46,442 nt of DNA from contig CAQGLR010000030.1 of the NCBI GenBank assembly GCA_948794795.1, positions 1 through 46,442 on the forward strand, read 5' to 3'. Made by a program: the position numbers and the translations under genes. The notes under the pieces were generated by a model. The model was given only the letters and a program-made list of their open reading frames with translations. It made no database searches and was not told where the DNA came from. Every line of letters begins with the position of its first letter. Within the stretch, counting starts at the first letter, position 1. Source of the stretch: an uncultured Lachnospiraceae bacterium. Its GTDB lineage: Bacteria; Bacillota; Clostridia; Lachnospirales; Lachnospiraceae. This document shows, piece after piece, positions 16,233 through 25,589 of the stretch.

Positions 16233-17504
16233 TCAGCCTACTGTAGAAGCTTTAATCCTCTTAACCATGCTGTCCAGTATACTCTGGAGGTTTTTACCGC
16301 CTGTACTTCCTGATGCCATAAGCTTTCCAAATTCAGTAACAGGGTCCCAGAAATTGCCGCCAAGCCTTTGCAGTTCTGAAAATTCAGCCTGTGCAAGTAC
16401 AGCCTGTACAGCTTGTGACTGCATTATTTCATCATCTTTAGAGGCATTAATATTAGACGGTCCCTGTCCTCTTATTTCAAAACGGAGTTTCTGGTTCTCT
16501 TCATTAGAAATATATGCTGCAAGCTTATGTGCCCAGTCAAGGTTTTTAGAGTAAGGGTTTACACCAAGCATCTTGTAACCAAAATAACATGACATCTGCA
16601 CCTGTTGGCCTGCAACTGTATATGTAGGCAGTTTTGTTGCAGCATAATTATTGCCAAGCATTTTTTTTATGGAACTTTCATCCCATACACCACTTACGCA
16701 TGCAATAACACTGCCATCCCGGATTCCTTTAATCCAGTCAGCGGTATTTTTAAAACCTGGGTTCCTGCCAATTTCCAGAAGGGCATTGGCAACATCAACC
16801 CCTTTAATACTGTTTTTAGTAGAATTCCATGTACAGAAGTTTGTTACACCATCTTTATTTAAACCTACTTTTAAACCAGTCTGGCCATAAAATGAATATA
16901 AGTACCATCCTGATGTCCAGTCCATTGCAAATTTTTTCTTGTTTTTAGCTGCTACTTCAAGAATTTTGTCAAGTGATTTTACATCTTCACTGCTTAAATA
17001 TTTCTTATTATAATACAGAAAATAACCATTATCAGCAGTGATAGGGTATCCATATATTGTGCCATAGATAGTTACAGCATCTACTGCTGATTTAATGTTG
17101 CTGGTTCTGATTTCTTCGGGGTTAATTACTGGTGAAGCAGCACCACCTGCAACAATTGTCTGTATATCACCATCAGTTGTTGTGTATACGTCAGCACCAT
17201 CCAGTACATCATTTAAAAGTGCAGTACGGCATTGTCCTTCAATTACAGGAGACCATTCAATATTGATATCTGCATCTTTTTCATATTCTTTTATGAATTT
17301 TTGTGTGACAGCAGCAATATATTCTTTATCCTCCTCGCCTGCCCATATTGAAAGTGTTATTTTTTCTTTGCCCTGGTTTTTTCCATTGTTCTGGCTTGTT
17401 TCTTCTGCTGAAGAATCTTCCTTGGAAACATTCCCATTGCAGCCTGTAAGAAACAGGCAAAATACAGAAACAGCCAGAAGACATTTTAATAAATTTTGTT
17501 TCAT
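16233..17504 (-). CDS. extracellular solute-binding lipoprotein (family 1)
   Basis: A 423-residue ABC-type substrate-binding protein. It has a signal peptide with lipobox LTGC (mature Cys around residue 22), an acidic low-complexity linker, and the body beginning ITLSIWAGEEDKEY; later stretches such as GYPITADNGYFLYYNKKY fit maltose/sugar-binding members. The ATG at 17504 is chosen because the signal peptide begins there and AAGGAGG lies 10 nt upstream; a longer frame to 17582 has no signal-like start. No permease or ATPase genes flank it. The next gene is a chemoreceptor, so it may feed ligand to that receptor or to distant transport genes. Substrate unknown. Confidence 0.9.
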   Translation of the reverse strand: MKQNLLKCLLAVSVFCLFLTGCNGNVSKEDSSAEETSQNNGKNQGKEKITLSIWAGEEDKEYIAAVTQKFIKEYEKDADINIEWSPVIEGQCRTALLNDVLDGADVYTTTDGDIQTIVAGGAASPVINPEEIRTSNIKSAVDAVTIYGTIYGYPITADNGYFLYYNKKYLSSEDVKSLDKILEVAAKNKKKFAMDWTSGWYLYSFYGQTGLKVGLNKDGVTNFCTWNSTKNSIKGVDVANALLEIGRNPGFKNTADWIKGIRDGSVIACVSGVWDESSIKKMLGNNYAATKLPTYTVAGQQVQMSCYFGYKMLGVNPYSKNLDWAHKLAAYISNEENQKLRFEIRGQGPSNINASKDDEIMQSQAVQAVLAQAEFSELQRLGGNFWDPVTEFGKLMASGSTGGKNLQSILDSMVKRIKASTVG

Positions 17505-17950
17505 ACCAGTTGTTCCTCCTTTATTAAAATAATAGTTTTCCATGCCAGGCTGTCCCGGAAGGCCGTGGTATGGGTATAACAAATATTATACTCCCAAAAG
17601 CTGTTTATAGTAAAAATCAACAAATACATGTTCCCACTAGAAACAACCTTAGTATAATTTTAATACATAATTGCAAAATACACAATCAGAAATAATAAAA
17701 AAATTCTTTTATAATAATATATTGATTATTTTTAACCAGTATAACGGATAAATGGCTTCTGGCATTTTAATACAGGATAAATAACCAGATAAGTAATAAT
17801 TCCAGTTAAATTAATACCGCTTGCAAGTTATGGCAGTAACTGGAAAAGAGTTGCAGACAGATGTTTTTTGTTATAATATATATATTGTTTTTTATGCACT
17901 TTTTGATTTTTAAAATATGTTTTAGTTTATTTGTTTTGGAGGTTGTATAC
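17505..17950. other. 446-bp divergent intergenic region
   Basis: Very AT-rich spacer between the solute-binding protein gene (minus) and the PLP-enzyme gene (plus). It contains no gene I can support. The likely forward promoter is at 17869-17877. On the minus side no box pair stood out beyond the AT background. Confidence 0.5.
17869..17877 (+). promoter_or_regulatory. extended -10 promoter of the PLP-enzyme gene
   Basis: TG-T-TATAAT: a perfect -10 (17872-17877) with the TG extension. A TTGCAG 15 bp upstream is too close for a standard -35. It lies 73 bp before the start codon. Confidence 0.5.
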
Positions 17951-19243
17951 ATGGATACTTTAAAAGAATATTATCTTTCGGCAGGAATAAGTGAGGATGT
18001 ATATTGTTTTTGTGACAAAATACAGGAAAGCCTTAAGGAAAGGTTTGAGGAAATAGACCAGACAGCCGAATTTAACCAGATAAAAGTCCTCAGGGCAATG
18101 CAGGAATACAAAGTAAGTACAGGATGTTTTGAAGCATCTACGGGTTATGGTTATGATGATTTAGGAAGGGAAATACTTGAAGAAGTATATGCCAAAGTAT
18201 TTGGGGCAGAGTCAGCTCTCGTACGTCCACAGCTTACCTGCGGCACACATGCGCTGACAGTTGCATTGTCTGCTATTTTAAGGCCAGGGGATGAGCTTTT
18301 ATCACCAGTTGGCAGGCCTTATGATACATTAGAAGGAGTAATAGGAATTAAAAAGGACAGCCCGCCATGTTCACTTAAAGAATATGGTATAACATACAGG
18401 CAGGCAGACCTTATGCCTGATGGTTCATTTGATTATGAAGGTATCAGGGCAGCAATAAATGAAAGGACAAAACTTGTAACAATACAGAAGTCGAAAGGAT
18501 ATGAGCCAAGACCTACGCTTTCTGTAAAACAAATAGGCAGGCTGGTATCATTTATAAAATCTGTAAAACCTGATGTAATATGTATGGTTGATAATTGTTA
18601 TGGGGAGTTTACTGAGAAAACTGAACCTGTACAGGCAGGTGCTGACCTTTGTGTTGGTTCACTTATTAAAAACCCAGGTGGCGGGCTTGCCCCAATAGGT
18701 GGCTATATAGCAGGCAGGCGTGACCTGGTTAGTATGTGTGCACACAGGCTTACAGCTCCAGGGCTTGGGAAAGAAACAGGGGCTACATTAGGGCTTAACA
18801 GGGCTTTCTTCCAGGGGCTTTTTCTTGCGCCTGTAGTTACCGCAGGTGCACTTAAGGGTGCAATATTTGCTGCAAATATATATGAAAAACTTGGGTTCAT
18901 GGCTGTACCTGCTGCAGACAGCCAGAGATATGATATTATACAGGCAGTCATGCTGGGTTCTAAGGAAGCAGTTGTTTCATTCTGTAAGGGTATACAGGCA
19001 GCATCACCAGTGGACAGCCATGTTGCACCAGAGCCATATGCAATGCCAGGATACCACAGTGATGTAATAATGGCAGCAGGTGCGTTTATACAAGGTTCGT
19101 CAATAGAGCTTAGTGCAGATGCGCCAATTGAACCGCCATATGCAGTATATTTCCAGGGAGGGCTTACATGGTACCATGCAAAGTTTGGTATTACCATGTC
19201 ACTGCAGTATATGAAAGATGCAGGAATTATAAAATCTCTTTGA
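17951..19243 (+). CDS. methionine gamma-lyase-family PLP enzyme (aluminium-resistance-type)
   Basis: A 430-residue fold-type I PLP protein of the Met_gamma_lyase family (YnbB-like). The likely PLP lysine is in GSLIKNPGGGLAPIGGYIAG, and the cofactor aspartate region reads CMVDNCYGEF. ATG at 17951 is chosen because TTGGAGG lies 8 nt upstream and members start at this point; a longer frame upstream is only hydrophobic chance sequence. In Bacillus-like genomes it lies beside hfq/hflX/glnA; here hflX is 4.7 kb away, so part of that neighbourhood survives. The true substrate of this subfamily is not established, hence the cautious name. Confidence 0.88.
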   Translation: MDTLKEYYLSAGISEDVYCFCDKIQESLKERFEEIDQTAEFNQIKVLRAMQEYKVSTGCFEASTGYGYDDLGREILEEVYAKVFGAESALVRPQLTCGTHALTVALSAILRPGDELLSPVGRPYDTLEGVIGIKKDSPPCSLKEYGITYRQADLMPDGSFDYEGIRAAINERTKLVTIQKSKGYEPRPTLSVKQIGRLVSFIKSVKPDVICMVDNCYGEFTEKTEPVQAGADLCVGSLIKNPGGGLAPIGGYIAGRRDLVSMCAHRLTAPGLGKETGATLGLNRAFFQGLFLAPVVTAGALKGAIFAANIYEKLGFMAVPAADSQRYDIIQAVMLGSKEAVVSFCKGIQAASPVDSHVAPEPYAMPGYHSDVIMAAGAFIQGSSIELSADAPIEPPYAVYFQGGLTWYHAKFGITMSLQYMKDAGIIKSL

Positions 19244-19380
19244 AGTTTTTAGGCTTTTTTTAGAAAAATTTGCGAAAAAAACAACTGTTTTTAATAACCT
19301 GCTTATATACAAAAAAAATAATTTATGATAACATAAGAAGTGTATGTATACCGGGGAGCTTTCTGTAACAGGGAGGCAGT

Positions 19381-20082
19381 ATGGATACAGAAAAATTAAC
19401 AATGAAAGAGATGCCTGTTTCAGAGAGGCCATATGAAAAGTGTATACAGTATGGCACAGCATCTTTATCAGATGCGGAACTTCTTGCAGTAATAATACGC
19501 ACAGGCGTAAGAGGAGAGAGGGCTACAGAACTTGCATGCCGCATTTTAAACAGTGTACCAGGCAAAAAACTGGGAGGCCTTTTCCAGATGTCATCAGGAC
19601 AGCTGGAAGAAATCAAAGGGATAGGCAGTGTTAAAGCAGTACAGCTTTTATGTCTTACTGAAATAACAAAGCGTATGATGTCACAGGCAGTTGTAGAAAC
19701 ACAGCTTGTATGTACAGAACCTTGTAAAGTGGCTGCTTATTTTATGCCTAAGATGAAGTTCCTTGAATATGAACAGGTAAGGCTGCTTATATTAAATGGA
19801 AGGAATGCGCTTGTAGAAGATATAGTTATTTCAAATGGTTCTTTTAATTCTGCAATGGCATCACCACGTGAAATATTTTATAATGCACTTAAGCACAGGG
19901 CTGTATCAATAATTATTTTACATAACCACCCGTCAGGTGACCCTGCGCCAAGCCGTGAAGATGTAATCCTTACAAAACGGCTGGCAGATACGGGCGGTAT
20001 TGCAGGTATTCCCTTGCTTGACCATATAATTATAGGGGATAACCGTTATGTAAGCATGAAAGAAAGCGGTTATGGGCTTTAG
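19381..20082 (+). CDS. radC: RadC-family JAB/MPN-domain protein
   Basis: A 233-residue protein with the RadC layout. An N-terminal UPF0758 helix-hairpin-helix region contains SDAELLAVIIRTG and IKGIGSVKAVQL; the C-terminal JAB metal-binding domain holds the JAMM-type motif HNHPSGDPAPSREDV. The old link to recombination repair is doubtful; the biochemical role is not settled. AGGGAGGCAG precedes the ATG. It is the first gene of the mreBCD run and is only 38 bp from mreB, as in many Firmicutes. A weak promoter-like pair (TTGCGA, 17 bp, AATAAC) lies about 90 bp upstream. Confidence 0.95.
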   Translation: MDTEKLTMKEMPVSERPYEKCIQYGTASLSDAELLAVIIRTGVRGERATELACRILNSVPGKKLGGLFQMSSGQLEEIKGIGSVKAVQLLCLTEITKRMMSQAVVETQLVCTEPCKVAAYFMPKMKFLEYEQVRLLILNGRNALVEDIVISNGSFNSAMASPREIFYNALKHRAVSIIILHNHPSGDPAPSREDVILTKRLADTGGIAGIPLLDHIIIGDNRYVSMKESGYGL

Positions 20083-20120
20083 GGCGGGTTTTTGGCATCC
20101 CCATTGGAAGGAGCGTTTTC

Positions 20121-21128
20121 ATGTCACAAAAGACTTATGGTATAGATTTTGGGACAAGTACCATTAAAGTATATAAAAAAGGTGAAGGCATAATATTACT
20201 TGAGAGAAATGTAGTAGCTACTATTGACGGTGGGAAGAAAGCTGTGGCAATAGGTGAGAAAGCGTATGAGATGTTTGAAAAGGTACCACCAAGCATACAT
20301 GTTTCATTTCCACTGAGCCATGGTGTAATAGCAGATATGCAGGATATGATTGCCTTGTGGAACTTTATGCTGCCAAACCTTGGCGGACACAGGAAATTGA
20401 AGGGCGGGGAGTTTTACCTTGCTGTGCCTGCAGATATTACAGAGGTTGAGAAACAGGCATATTCACGTATAATAGCAGAAGGGGAATATAAGCCAAAACG
20501 CATCTTCCTTATAGACAAGCCTGTTGCTGATGCATACGGGCTCGGGCTTGATGTAGAAAAAACAAATGGGGTGCTTATAGTTAATATAGGTGCAGATACT
20601 ACAGAGATATCTGTTATCTCACTTGGCGGGGTAGTAGTAACAAAACTGCTGCCATATGGCGGTAACTGGTTCGACAACCAGATTATGAACTATGTACGTA
20701 AGGAATATAATTTTGTTATAGGCAGAAGGACAGCAGAAACAGTTAAACAATCTCTTGTATCAGCGGAACCATCTGATGTAAATGTTAAAGTTACGGGACG
20801 TGACATAGTAAAGGGGCTGCCTGGTGTAATAGAACTGTCATCACAGGAGATTTACCCAATAGTAAAAGATATATTCCAGGTTATATCTTCATCTGTCCGC
20901 TCAATGCTTGAAAGGACACCACCAGAGATATCAAGGGAAATTAACCATGACGGATTATACCTTACAGGTGCATCATCATGGATTAGCGGGCTTGACAAGC
21001 TTATCGCTGGTGAGACAAATATAAAAACAAATACAACAAAGGATGCACAGAAAACAGTTGCCAAAGGCCTTGGGTATCTTGCAGAACACCCAAAGCTTGC
21101 TGCTGCTTATGTATCCCATTTAAAATAA
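20121..21128 (+). CDS. mreB: rod shape-determining protein MreB
   Basis: A 335-residue actin-like ATPase. The phosphate-1 motif is GIDFGTSTIKVY near the start, phosphate-2 is VNIGADTTEISVISLGG, and the adenosine motif is LTGASSWISGLDKL. It polymerises along the inner membrane face and guides sidewall peptidoglycan synthesis by RodA and PBP2, both encoded just downstream. AAGGAG lies 7 nt before the ATG. The first motif reads DFGTSTIKVY rather than DLGTANT, as in MreB-like variants (Mbl/MreBH types), so the exact paralogue is uncertain. Confidence 0.93.
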   Translation: MSQKTYGIDFGTSTIKVYKKGEGIILLERNVVATIDGGKKAVAIGEKAYEMFEKVPPSIHVSFPLSHGVIADMQDMIALWNFMLPNLGGHRKLKGGEFYLAVPADITEVEKQAYSRIIAEGEYKPKRIFLIDKPVADAYGLGLDVEKTNGVLIVNIGADTTEISVISLGGVVVTKLLPYGGNWFDNQIMNYVRKEYNFVIGRRTAETVKQSLVSAEPSDVNVKVTGRDIVKGLPGVIELSSQEIYPIVKDIFQVISSSVRSMLERTPPEISREINHDGLYLTGASSWISGLDKLIAGETNIKTNTTKDAQKTVAKGLGYLAEHPKLAAAYVSHLK

Positions 21129-21147
21129 TGGAGGATATTAAGATATA

Positions 21148-22017
21148 ATGCGTAAAAGGACGAAAATTAATATAGACCCCAAATATATTCTGGTTATAGT
21201 AGTAGTTGCGTGTGTTGTATTAATGCTGGTTTCTTTTAAATTCCAGGAAAAGATGACTCCTGTGCGTTCAGCAATCGGCAATGTGATTACCCCTATGCAG
21301 AACGGGATAAACAAAGTAGGGGCTAAAATTGCAGAACAGATTGAATATATAAATACTGTTAAAAATCTTGTAGATGAAAATAAAGAACTTAAAAAGCAGA
21401 TTGAACAGCTCTCTTCTGAGAACAAGCTTTTACAGCATGATAAATATGAACTGGAGAACTTTAGGAAGCTGTATGACCTGGATGGGCAGTATGAAAGCTA
21501 TCCAAAAGTAACAGCACGTGTTGTAAGCAGTGGCAATGACAACTGGTACAATACATTTATAATTGACAAAGGCTCAGATGACGGGCTTGCTGTTAATATG
21601 AATGTAATGGCAGGGGACGGGCTTGTTGGCATTATTACAGATGTTAATAAATCTTATTCCAGGGTGCGTTCAATTATTGATGATTCGAGCAATGTCGCAG
21701 GTACATTCCTAAAGACATCTGATGGCTGTATAGTTAGTGGCAACCTTAGCCTTATGAACGAAGGTGTAATAGATATAACAGATATAAAAGGGACTGCCAA
21801 TGTAAAAGACGGGTATGCAGTAGTGACTTCACAGATAAGTGATAAATATCTTCCAGGAATACTTATAGGATATGTAAAAGATGTGAAAAGGGATTCATCA
21901 AATATTACACAGACAGGACACCTTATGCCAGCAGCAGACTTTTCAAAACTGAACATGGTGCTCGTAATAACACAGGTAAAGGATTCAGAAGATTTGGAGG
22001 AGATGTTAAGCAAATGA
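21148..22017 (+). CDS. mreC: rod shape-determining protein MreC
   Basis: A 289-residue bitopic membrane protein with a basic start, one membrane span (about 11-29), a coiled coil (about 70-110, KELKKQIEQLSSENKLLQ) and the C-terminal double beta-barrel domain (VVSSGNDNWYNTFIIDKGS and onward). It activates PBP2/RodA from outside the membrane. It lies 19 bp behind mreB, and its stop overlaps the mreD start by 4 bp (ATGA), a sign of translational coupling. The ribosome site GGAGG is rather far (13 nt) from the ATG. Confidence 0.93.
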   Translation: MRKRTKINIDPKYILVIVVVACVVLMLVSFKFQEKMTPVRSAIGNVITPMQNGINKVGAKIAEQIEYINTVKNLVDENKELKKQIEQLSSENKLLQHDKYELENFRKLYDLDGQYESYPKVTARVVSSGNDNWYNTFIIDKGSDDGLAVNMNVMAGDGLVGIITDVNKSYSRVRSIIDDSSNVAGTFLKTSDGCIVSGNLSLMNEGVIDITDIKGTANVKDGYAVVTSQISDKYLPGILIGYVKDVKRDSSNITQTGHLMPAADFSKLNMVLVITQVKDSEDLEEMLSK

Positions 22018-22553
22018 AACGCTATATAAGCATGTTCCTTATTATAATACTATGTTTCCTGCTGCAGACAACTTTATTCCAGAACTTAAAAATTGCAAAT
22101 GTATCACCAAACCTGCTGATTATATTAATATCTTCCTATGGTTTTATGTATGGCAGAAAATTTGGCATGATTTCAGGTATTCTTTGTGGCATTATGTCAG
22201 ATTTTATTTATAATGACATTATTGGGATTTATATACTTATATATGTACTGGCGGGTTATATAAATGGGAGTGCGCATAAATTATATTTTAAAGATGATAT
22301 GTCAATACCTGTATTTGCTATTGCACTTAGTGATTTCTTTGTAAATACATTGTTCTACACTTTTAGTTTTCTTTTAAGGGGAAGGCTTGGTATACTGGTA
22401 TATATGAAGAACATTATACTTCCAGAACTTGTATATACAGTAATAATTGGTGTAATAATCTATAAAATGCTGAATAAACTTGAGGACAAAATGTATCCTC
22501 CAGTAGAAGTCCCGCTTGACAGTGGCAATAATACGGGGCAAGAGGAAATATAA
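22014..22553 (+). CDS. mreD: rod shape-determining protein MreD
   Basis: A 179-residue integral membrane protein with about five spans, typical of MreD. Recognisable stretches are LLQTTLFQNLKIANVSPNLL near the start and the FGMISGILCGIMSDF segment. It is part of the elongasome. The C-terminal tail is short and cytoplasmic. The gene overlaps mreC and is 34 bp from the PBP2 gene. Confidence 0.9.
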   Translation: MKRYISMFLIIILCFLLQTTLFQNLKIANVSPNLLIILISSYGFMYGRKFGMISGILCGIMSDFIYNDIIGIYILIYVLAGYINGSAHKLYFKDDMSIPVFAIALSDFFVNTLFYTFSFLLRGRLGILVYMKNIILPELVYTVIIGVIIYKMLNKLEDKMYPPVEVPLDSGNNTGQEEI

Positions 22554-22587
22554 TATGCCAGCAGGTTATTGAAAGAGAGGTTTTAAT

Positions 22588-25458
22588 ATGTTTGATACAA
22601 TAAAAGAATATCTTAAATCATTCTTCAGTTCACGCCTTCTGCCAATAACAGTTGTATATATATTATTGTTTGCAATACTTACAAACCGTATGTTTGAATT
22701 ACAGATAATAGAAGGCAATACTTATTCAAGTGAAGAAGAAGCACGGACTACAAAGATACGCCAGCTTAAAGCATCAAGAGGCAGCATATATGACTGTAAC
22801 GGAAAGCTGCTTGCTTATAATAAACTTGCCTATAATGTTACATTTACAGAAAATAATGCTGTAGGTAAACTTACATCAGAAGAAAAAAATACAATGGTGT
22901 ATAATACAATTAAAATAATTGAAAATAATGGCGGGGCTCTTTCTGTAGAATCCTATATAGAAGCTGATAAAAAAGGAAGGCTTAAATTTACTGTTGATGG
23001 CAGCACTCTTTTAAGGTTTAAAGCAGAAATCTATTCCAAACCAGTAGACGAACTTACAGAAGAACAGAGGGATATATCTGCACAAGGGTTGTATGATTTT
23101 ATAAATTCTGATGATATAAATGGTCCAAGGTTTGCTATAGACAGTGGGAAATATGATATACAGACTGCTATGAAGATACTGGCAGTCCGCTATGCAATAT
23201 TTATTAACAGGTACCAGCAGTATAAGACAGTAACCCTTGCATCTGACGTCAATGATAAAACGGTTGCTGCAATTAAAGAAAACAGTGCAGAACTTCCAGG
23301 TGTTGATATAACAGAAGATACAGTGCGTGTATATAAGAAAAGCAAATATTTTGCACATATTATAGGCTATACAGGTGCTATTTCTTCTGAAAAGCTCGCT
23401 GCAATGCAGCAGGAAAATTCACAAGGGGAATATACTTCTGATGACCAGATAGGTATTTCAGGCCTGGAAAGTTCATATGAAGATTACCTGAAAGGGGAGA
23501 AGGGAAGTGAGAAGCTTACTGTAACTGCTGGTACAAACCGTGTTACAGATATAAGCGGAAGGACAGACCCTGTTGCCGGTAATGATTTATATCTTACAAT
23601 AGATGCAGATTTGCAGGAAGAATGTTATAACCTGCTTGAAGAACATATTGCAGGAATACTTGTAAGTAATATGCATAACAGTGCTGATGCAGGAACAAAA
23701 GGCAAATCAGCTGCTGGTATAAAAATACCTGTTTATGATGTTTATAATGCACTTATACAAAATAACCTTGTGAATGTTACAAGGTTTACAGATAAAAATG
23801 CATCAGAGCTTGAGAAAAGCACTTACAAGAAATATAAACAGAAATCAAAATATATTATAAACCAGCTTAAAGATATACTTAAAACTGGAAGCCAGAAGAC
23901 ATCTAAAGATTTGTCTGATGATATGGTGGAATTTACAGATTATTTTTATAGTATGCTAAAAGAAGAACAGATAGTGCTGGCAGACCAGATAGATACTTCC
24001 GATGCAACATATAAAAAATATGCTGCTGGCAAGCTTAGCCTGAGCATGTACCTCCAGTATGCAATATCTGAAAACTGGGCCGACCTTGGCAGTTTAAATA
24101 TTGGTGATGAATATTACAGTACATCACAGATATACCAGATGCTTGTTGATTATGGACTCAGGCTTTTACAGGAAGATACAGAATATATTAAAATGGTTTA
24201 CAGTTACCTTATATACCACTATGAACTTTCTGGAAGGGACTGCTGCCTGCTTATGTTTGACCAGGGTAATATTAAATATAATGCAAGTGAGTACGAAAAT
24301 CTGGAAAAGGGAATGTTATCTGCTTATTCATTTCTTGTAAAGAAAATTAAAAAACTTGAAATTACTCCAGGGCAGCTTGGGCTTGAGCCATGTTCAGGTT
24401 CAATTGTAATAACAGATGTCAATACTGGCAAAGTGAAAGCCATGGTGACATATCCAAGCTATGACAATAATAAAATGGCAAATAAAGTAGATTCAGAGTA
24501 TTTTAATACTTACCTGACACAGAGCAAATCCTCACCGCTTATAAACAGGCCTGTACAACAGGCGATAGCACCAGGTTCTACATTTAAAATAGTATCCTCT
24601 GTTGCAGGGCTTGAAGAAGGTGTTATAAATACAAATACAACAATATATGATGCAACTGTTTTTGATAAAATAGACCATCCTGCCAGATGCTGGAGTTCTG
24701 CATCACATGGCAGTGTCAATGTATCTACAGCTATAGAAGCCTCCTGTAACTATTTCTTCTATACTGTAGGATACCTGCTTAGTGGCAAGACATCTAATGG
24801 CAGTATTAACTATTCAAGAGGTATAGAAAGGTTAAAAAAATATGCGGAGTTATTTGGGCTTACTGACAAGTCTGGTGTTGAAATCCCTGAAATGTCACCA
24901 ACATTTGCAAGCGGTGACGCTGTACGTGCAGCAATAGGCCAGGATACCAATGCATATACGCCTGCGCAGGTTTCAAGATATATTACGTCTGTTGCCAATA
25001 ATGGTACAACATATGAACTTACACTGGTAGACCAGATTAAAGATGTTAAAGGAAAGACTGTGCTTGACAATAAGGCAAAAACCAGGAATAAAGTTAATAT
25101 TGCAGATTCAACATGGAATGCAGTACAACATGGAATGTATCTTGTTGTAAACGGGCCACGTAGCTCTATTAAGCCAATGTTTGCCGGGCTTAATATAAAG
25201 GCAGCTGGTAAAACAGGTACTGCACAGCAGACAAAATCGCATCCTAACCATGCATGGTTTGTATCATATGCCCCATACGACAGCCCTGAAATAGCAGTTA
25301 CATGTAATATACCTAATGGTTATGCATCATCAAATGCAGCACAGACTGTAAGGGATGTTTATAAATATTATTTCAGTAATAAGGGAAAGAAGGACAAACC
25401 AAGAAAGAAAGTTTCCGGAGCTATTAAAATGCCAGAATCAAGTTCACATATAGATTAA
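22588..25458 (+). CDS. mrdA: penicillin-binding protein 2 (elongation transpeptidase), unusually long
   Basis: A 956-residue class B PBP. It has a short cytoplasmic tail, a membrane anchor (about 17-35), a pedestal/dimer domain with RGSIYDCNGKLLAYN, and a transpeptidase domain with the three active-site motifs: Ser664 in APGSTFK, Ser719-Cys-Asn721, and Lys875-Thr-Gly. It cross-links sidewall peptidoglycan with RodA. About 230-250 extra residues lie between the pedestal (TIDADLQ, near 340) and the transpeptidase start (GSIVITDVNTGK, near 605); the usual gap is a few dozen residues. The insert is Lys-, Asp- and Tyr-rich and predicted helical. GAGAGG lies before the ATG. Confidence 0.93.
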   Translation: MFDTIKEYLKSFFSSRLLPITVVYILLFAILTNRMFELQIIEGNTYSSEEEARTTKIRQLKASRGSIYDCNGKLLAYNKLAYNVTFTENNAVGKLTSEEKNTMVYNTIKIIENNGGALSVESYIEADKKGRLKFTVDGSTLLRFKAEIYSKPVDELTEEQRDISAQGLYDFINSDDINGPRFAIDSGKYDIQTAMKILAVRYAIFINRYQQYKTVTLASDVNDKTVAAIKENSAELPGVDITEDTVRVYKKSKYFAHIIGYTGAISSEKLAAMQQENSQGEYTSDDQIGISGLESSYEDYLKGEKGSEKLTVTAGTNRVTDISGRTDPVAGNDLYLTIDADLQEECYNLLEEHIAGILVSNMHNSADAGTKGKSAAGIKIPVYDVYNALIQNNLVNVTRFTDKNASELEKSTYKKYKQKSKYIINQLKDILKTGSQKTSKDLSDDMVEFTDYFYSMLKEEQIVLADQIDTSDATYKKYAAGKLSLSMYLQYAISENWADLGSLNIGDEYYSTSQIYQMLVDYGLRLLQEDTEYIKMVYSYLIYHYELSGRDCCLLMFDQGNIKYNASEYENLEKGMLSAYSFLVKKIKKLEITPGQLGLEPCSGSIVITDVNTGKVKAMVTYPSYDNNKMANKVDSEYFNTYLTQSKSSPLINRPVQQAIAPGSTFKIVSSVAGLEEGVINTNTTIYDATVFDKIDHPARCWSSASHGSVNVSTAIEASCNYFFYTVGYLLSGKTSNGSINYSRGIERLKKYAELFGLTDKSGVEIPEMSPTFASGDAVRAAIGQDTNAYTPAQVSRYITSVANNGTTYELTLVDQIKDVKGKTVLDNKAKTRNKVNIADSTWNAVQHGMYLVVNGPRSSIKPMFAGLNIKAAGKTGTAQQTKSHPNHAWFVSYAPYDSPEIAVTCNIPNGYASSNAAQTVRDVYKYYFSNKGKKDKPRKKVSGAIKMPESSSHID

Positions 25459-25512
25459 CTTTATTAATATTTTGAAGGGAAAGGTAAAAGAAAAAATAAG
25501 AAAGGATAAAAT

Positions 25513-25577
25513 GCAAACACTGTTCTTCCAGCTTTTGTGTTTGCGCCCAGGCTGGTTTATATATTCCAGCCTGGGGC
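25513..25577 (+). promoter_or_regulatory. two tandem hairpins covering the minC start region
   Basis: The first hairpin pairs GCAAACAC (25513-25520) with GTGTTTGC (25537-25544). One base later CCCAGGCTGG (25546-25555) pairs perfectly with CCAGCCTGGG (25566-25575) around an AT loop. The second stem ends 12-14 nt before the minC ATG and contains the only G-rich stretch that could act as a ribosome site. No T-tract follows, so it is not a normal terminator. It may attenuate the PBP2 transcript or control minC translation. Confidence 0.55.
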
Positions 25578-25589
25578 TTGGTGCAAAAT

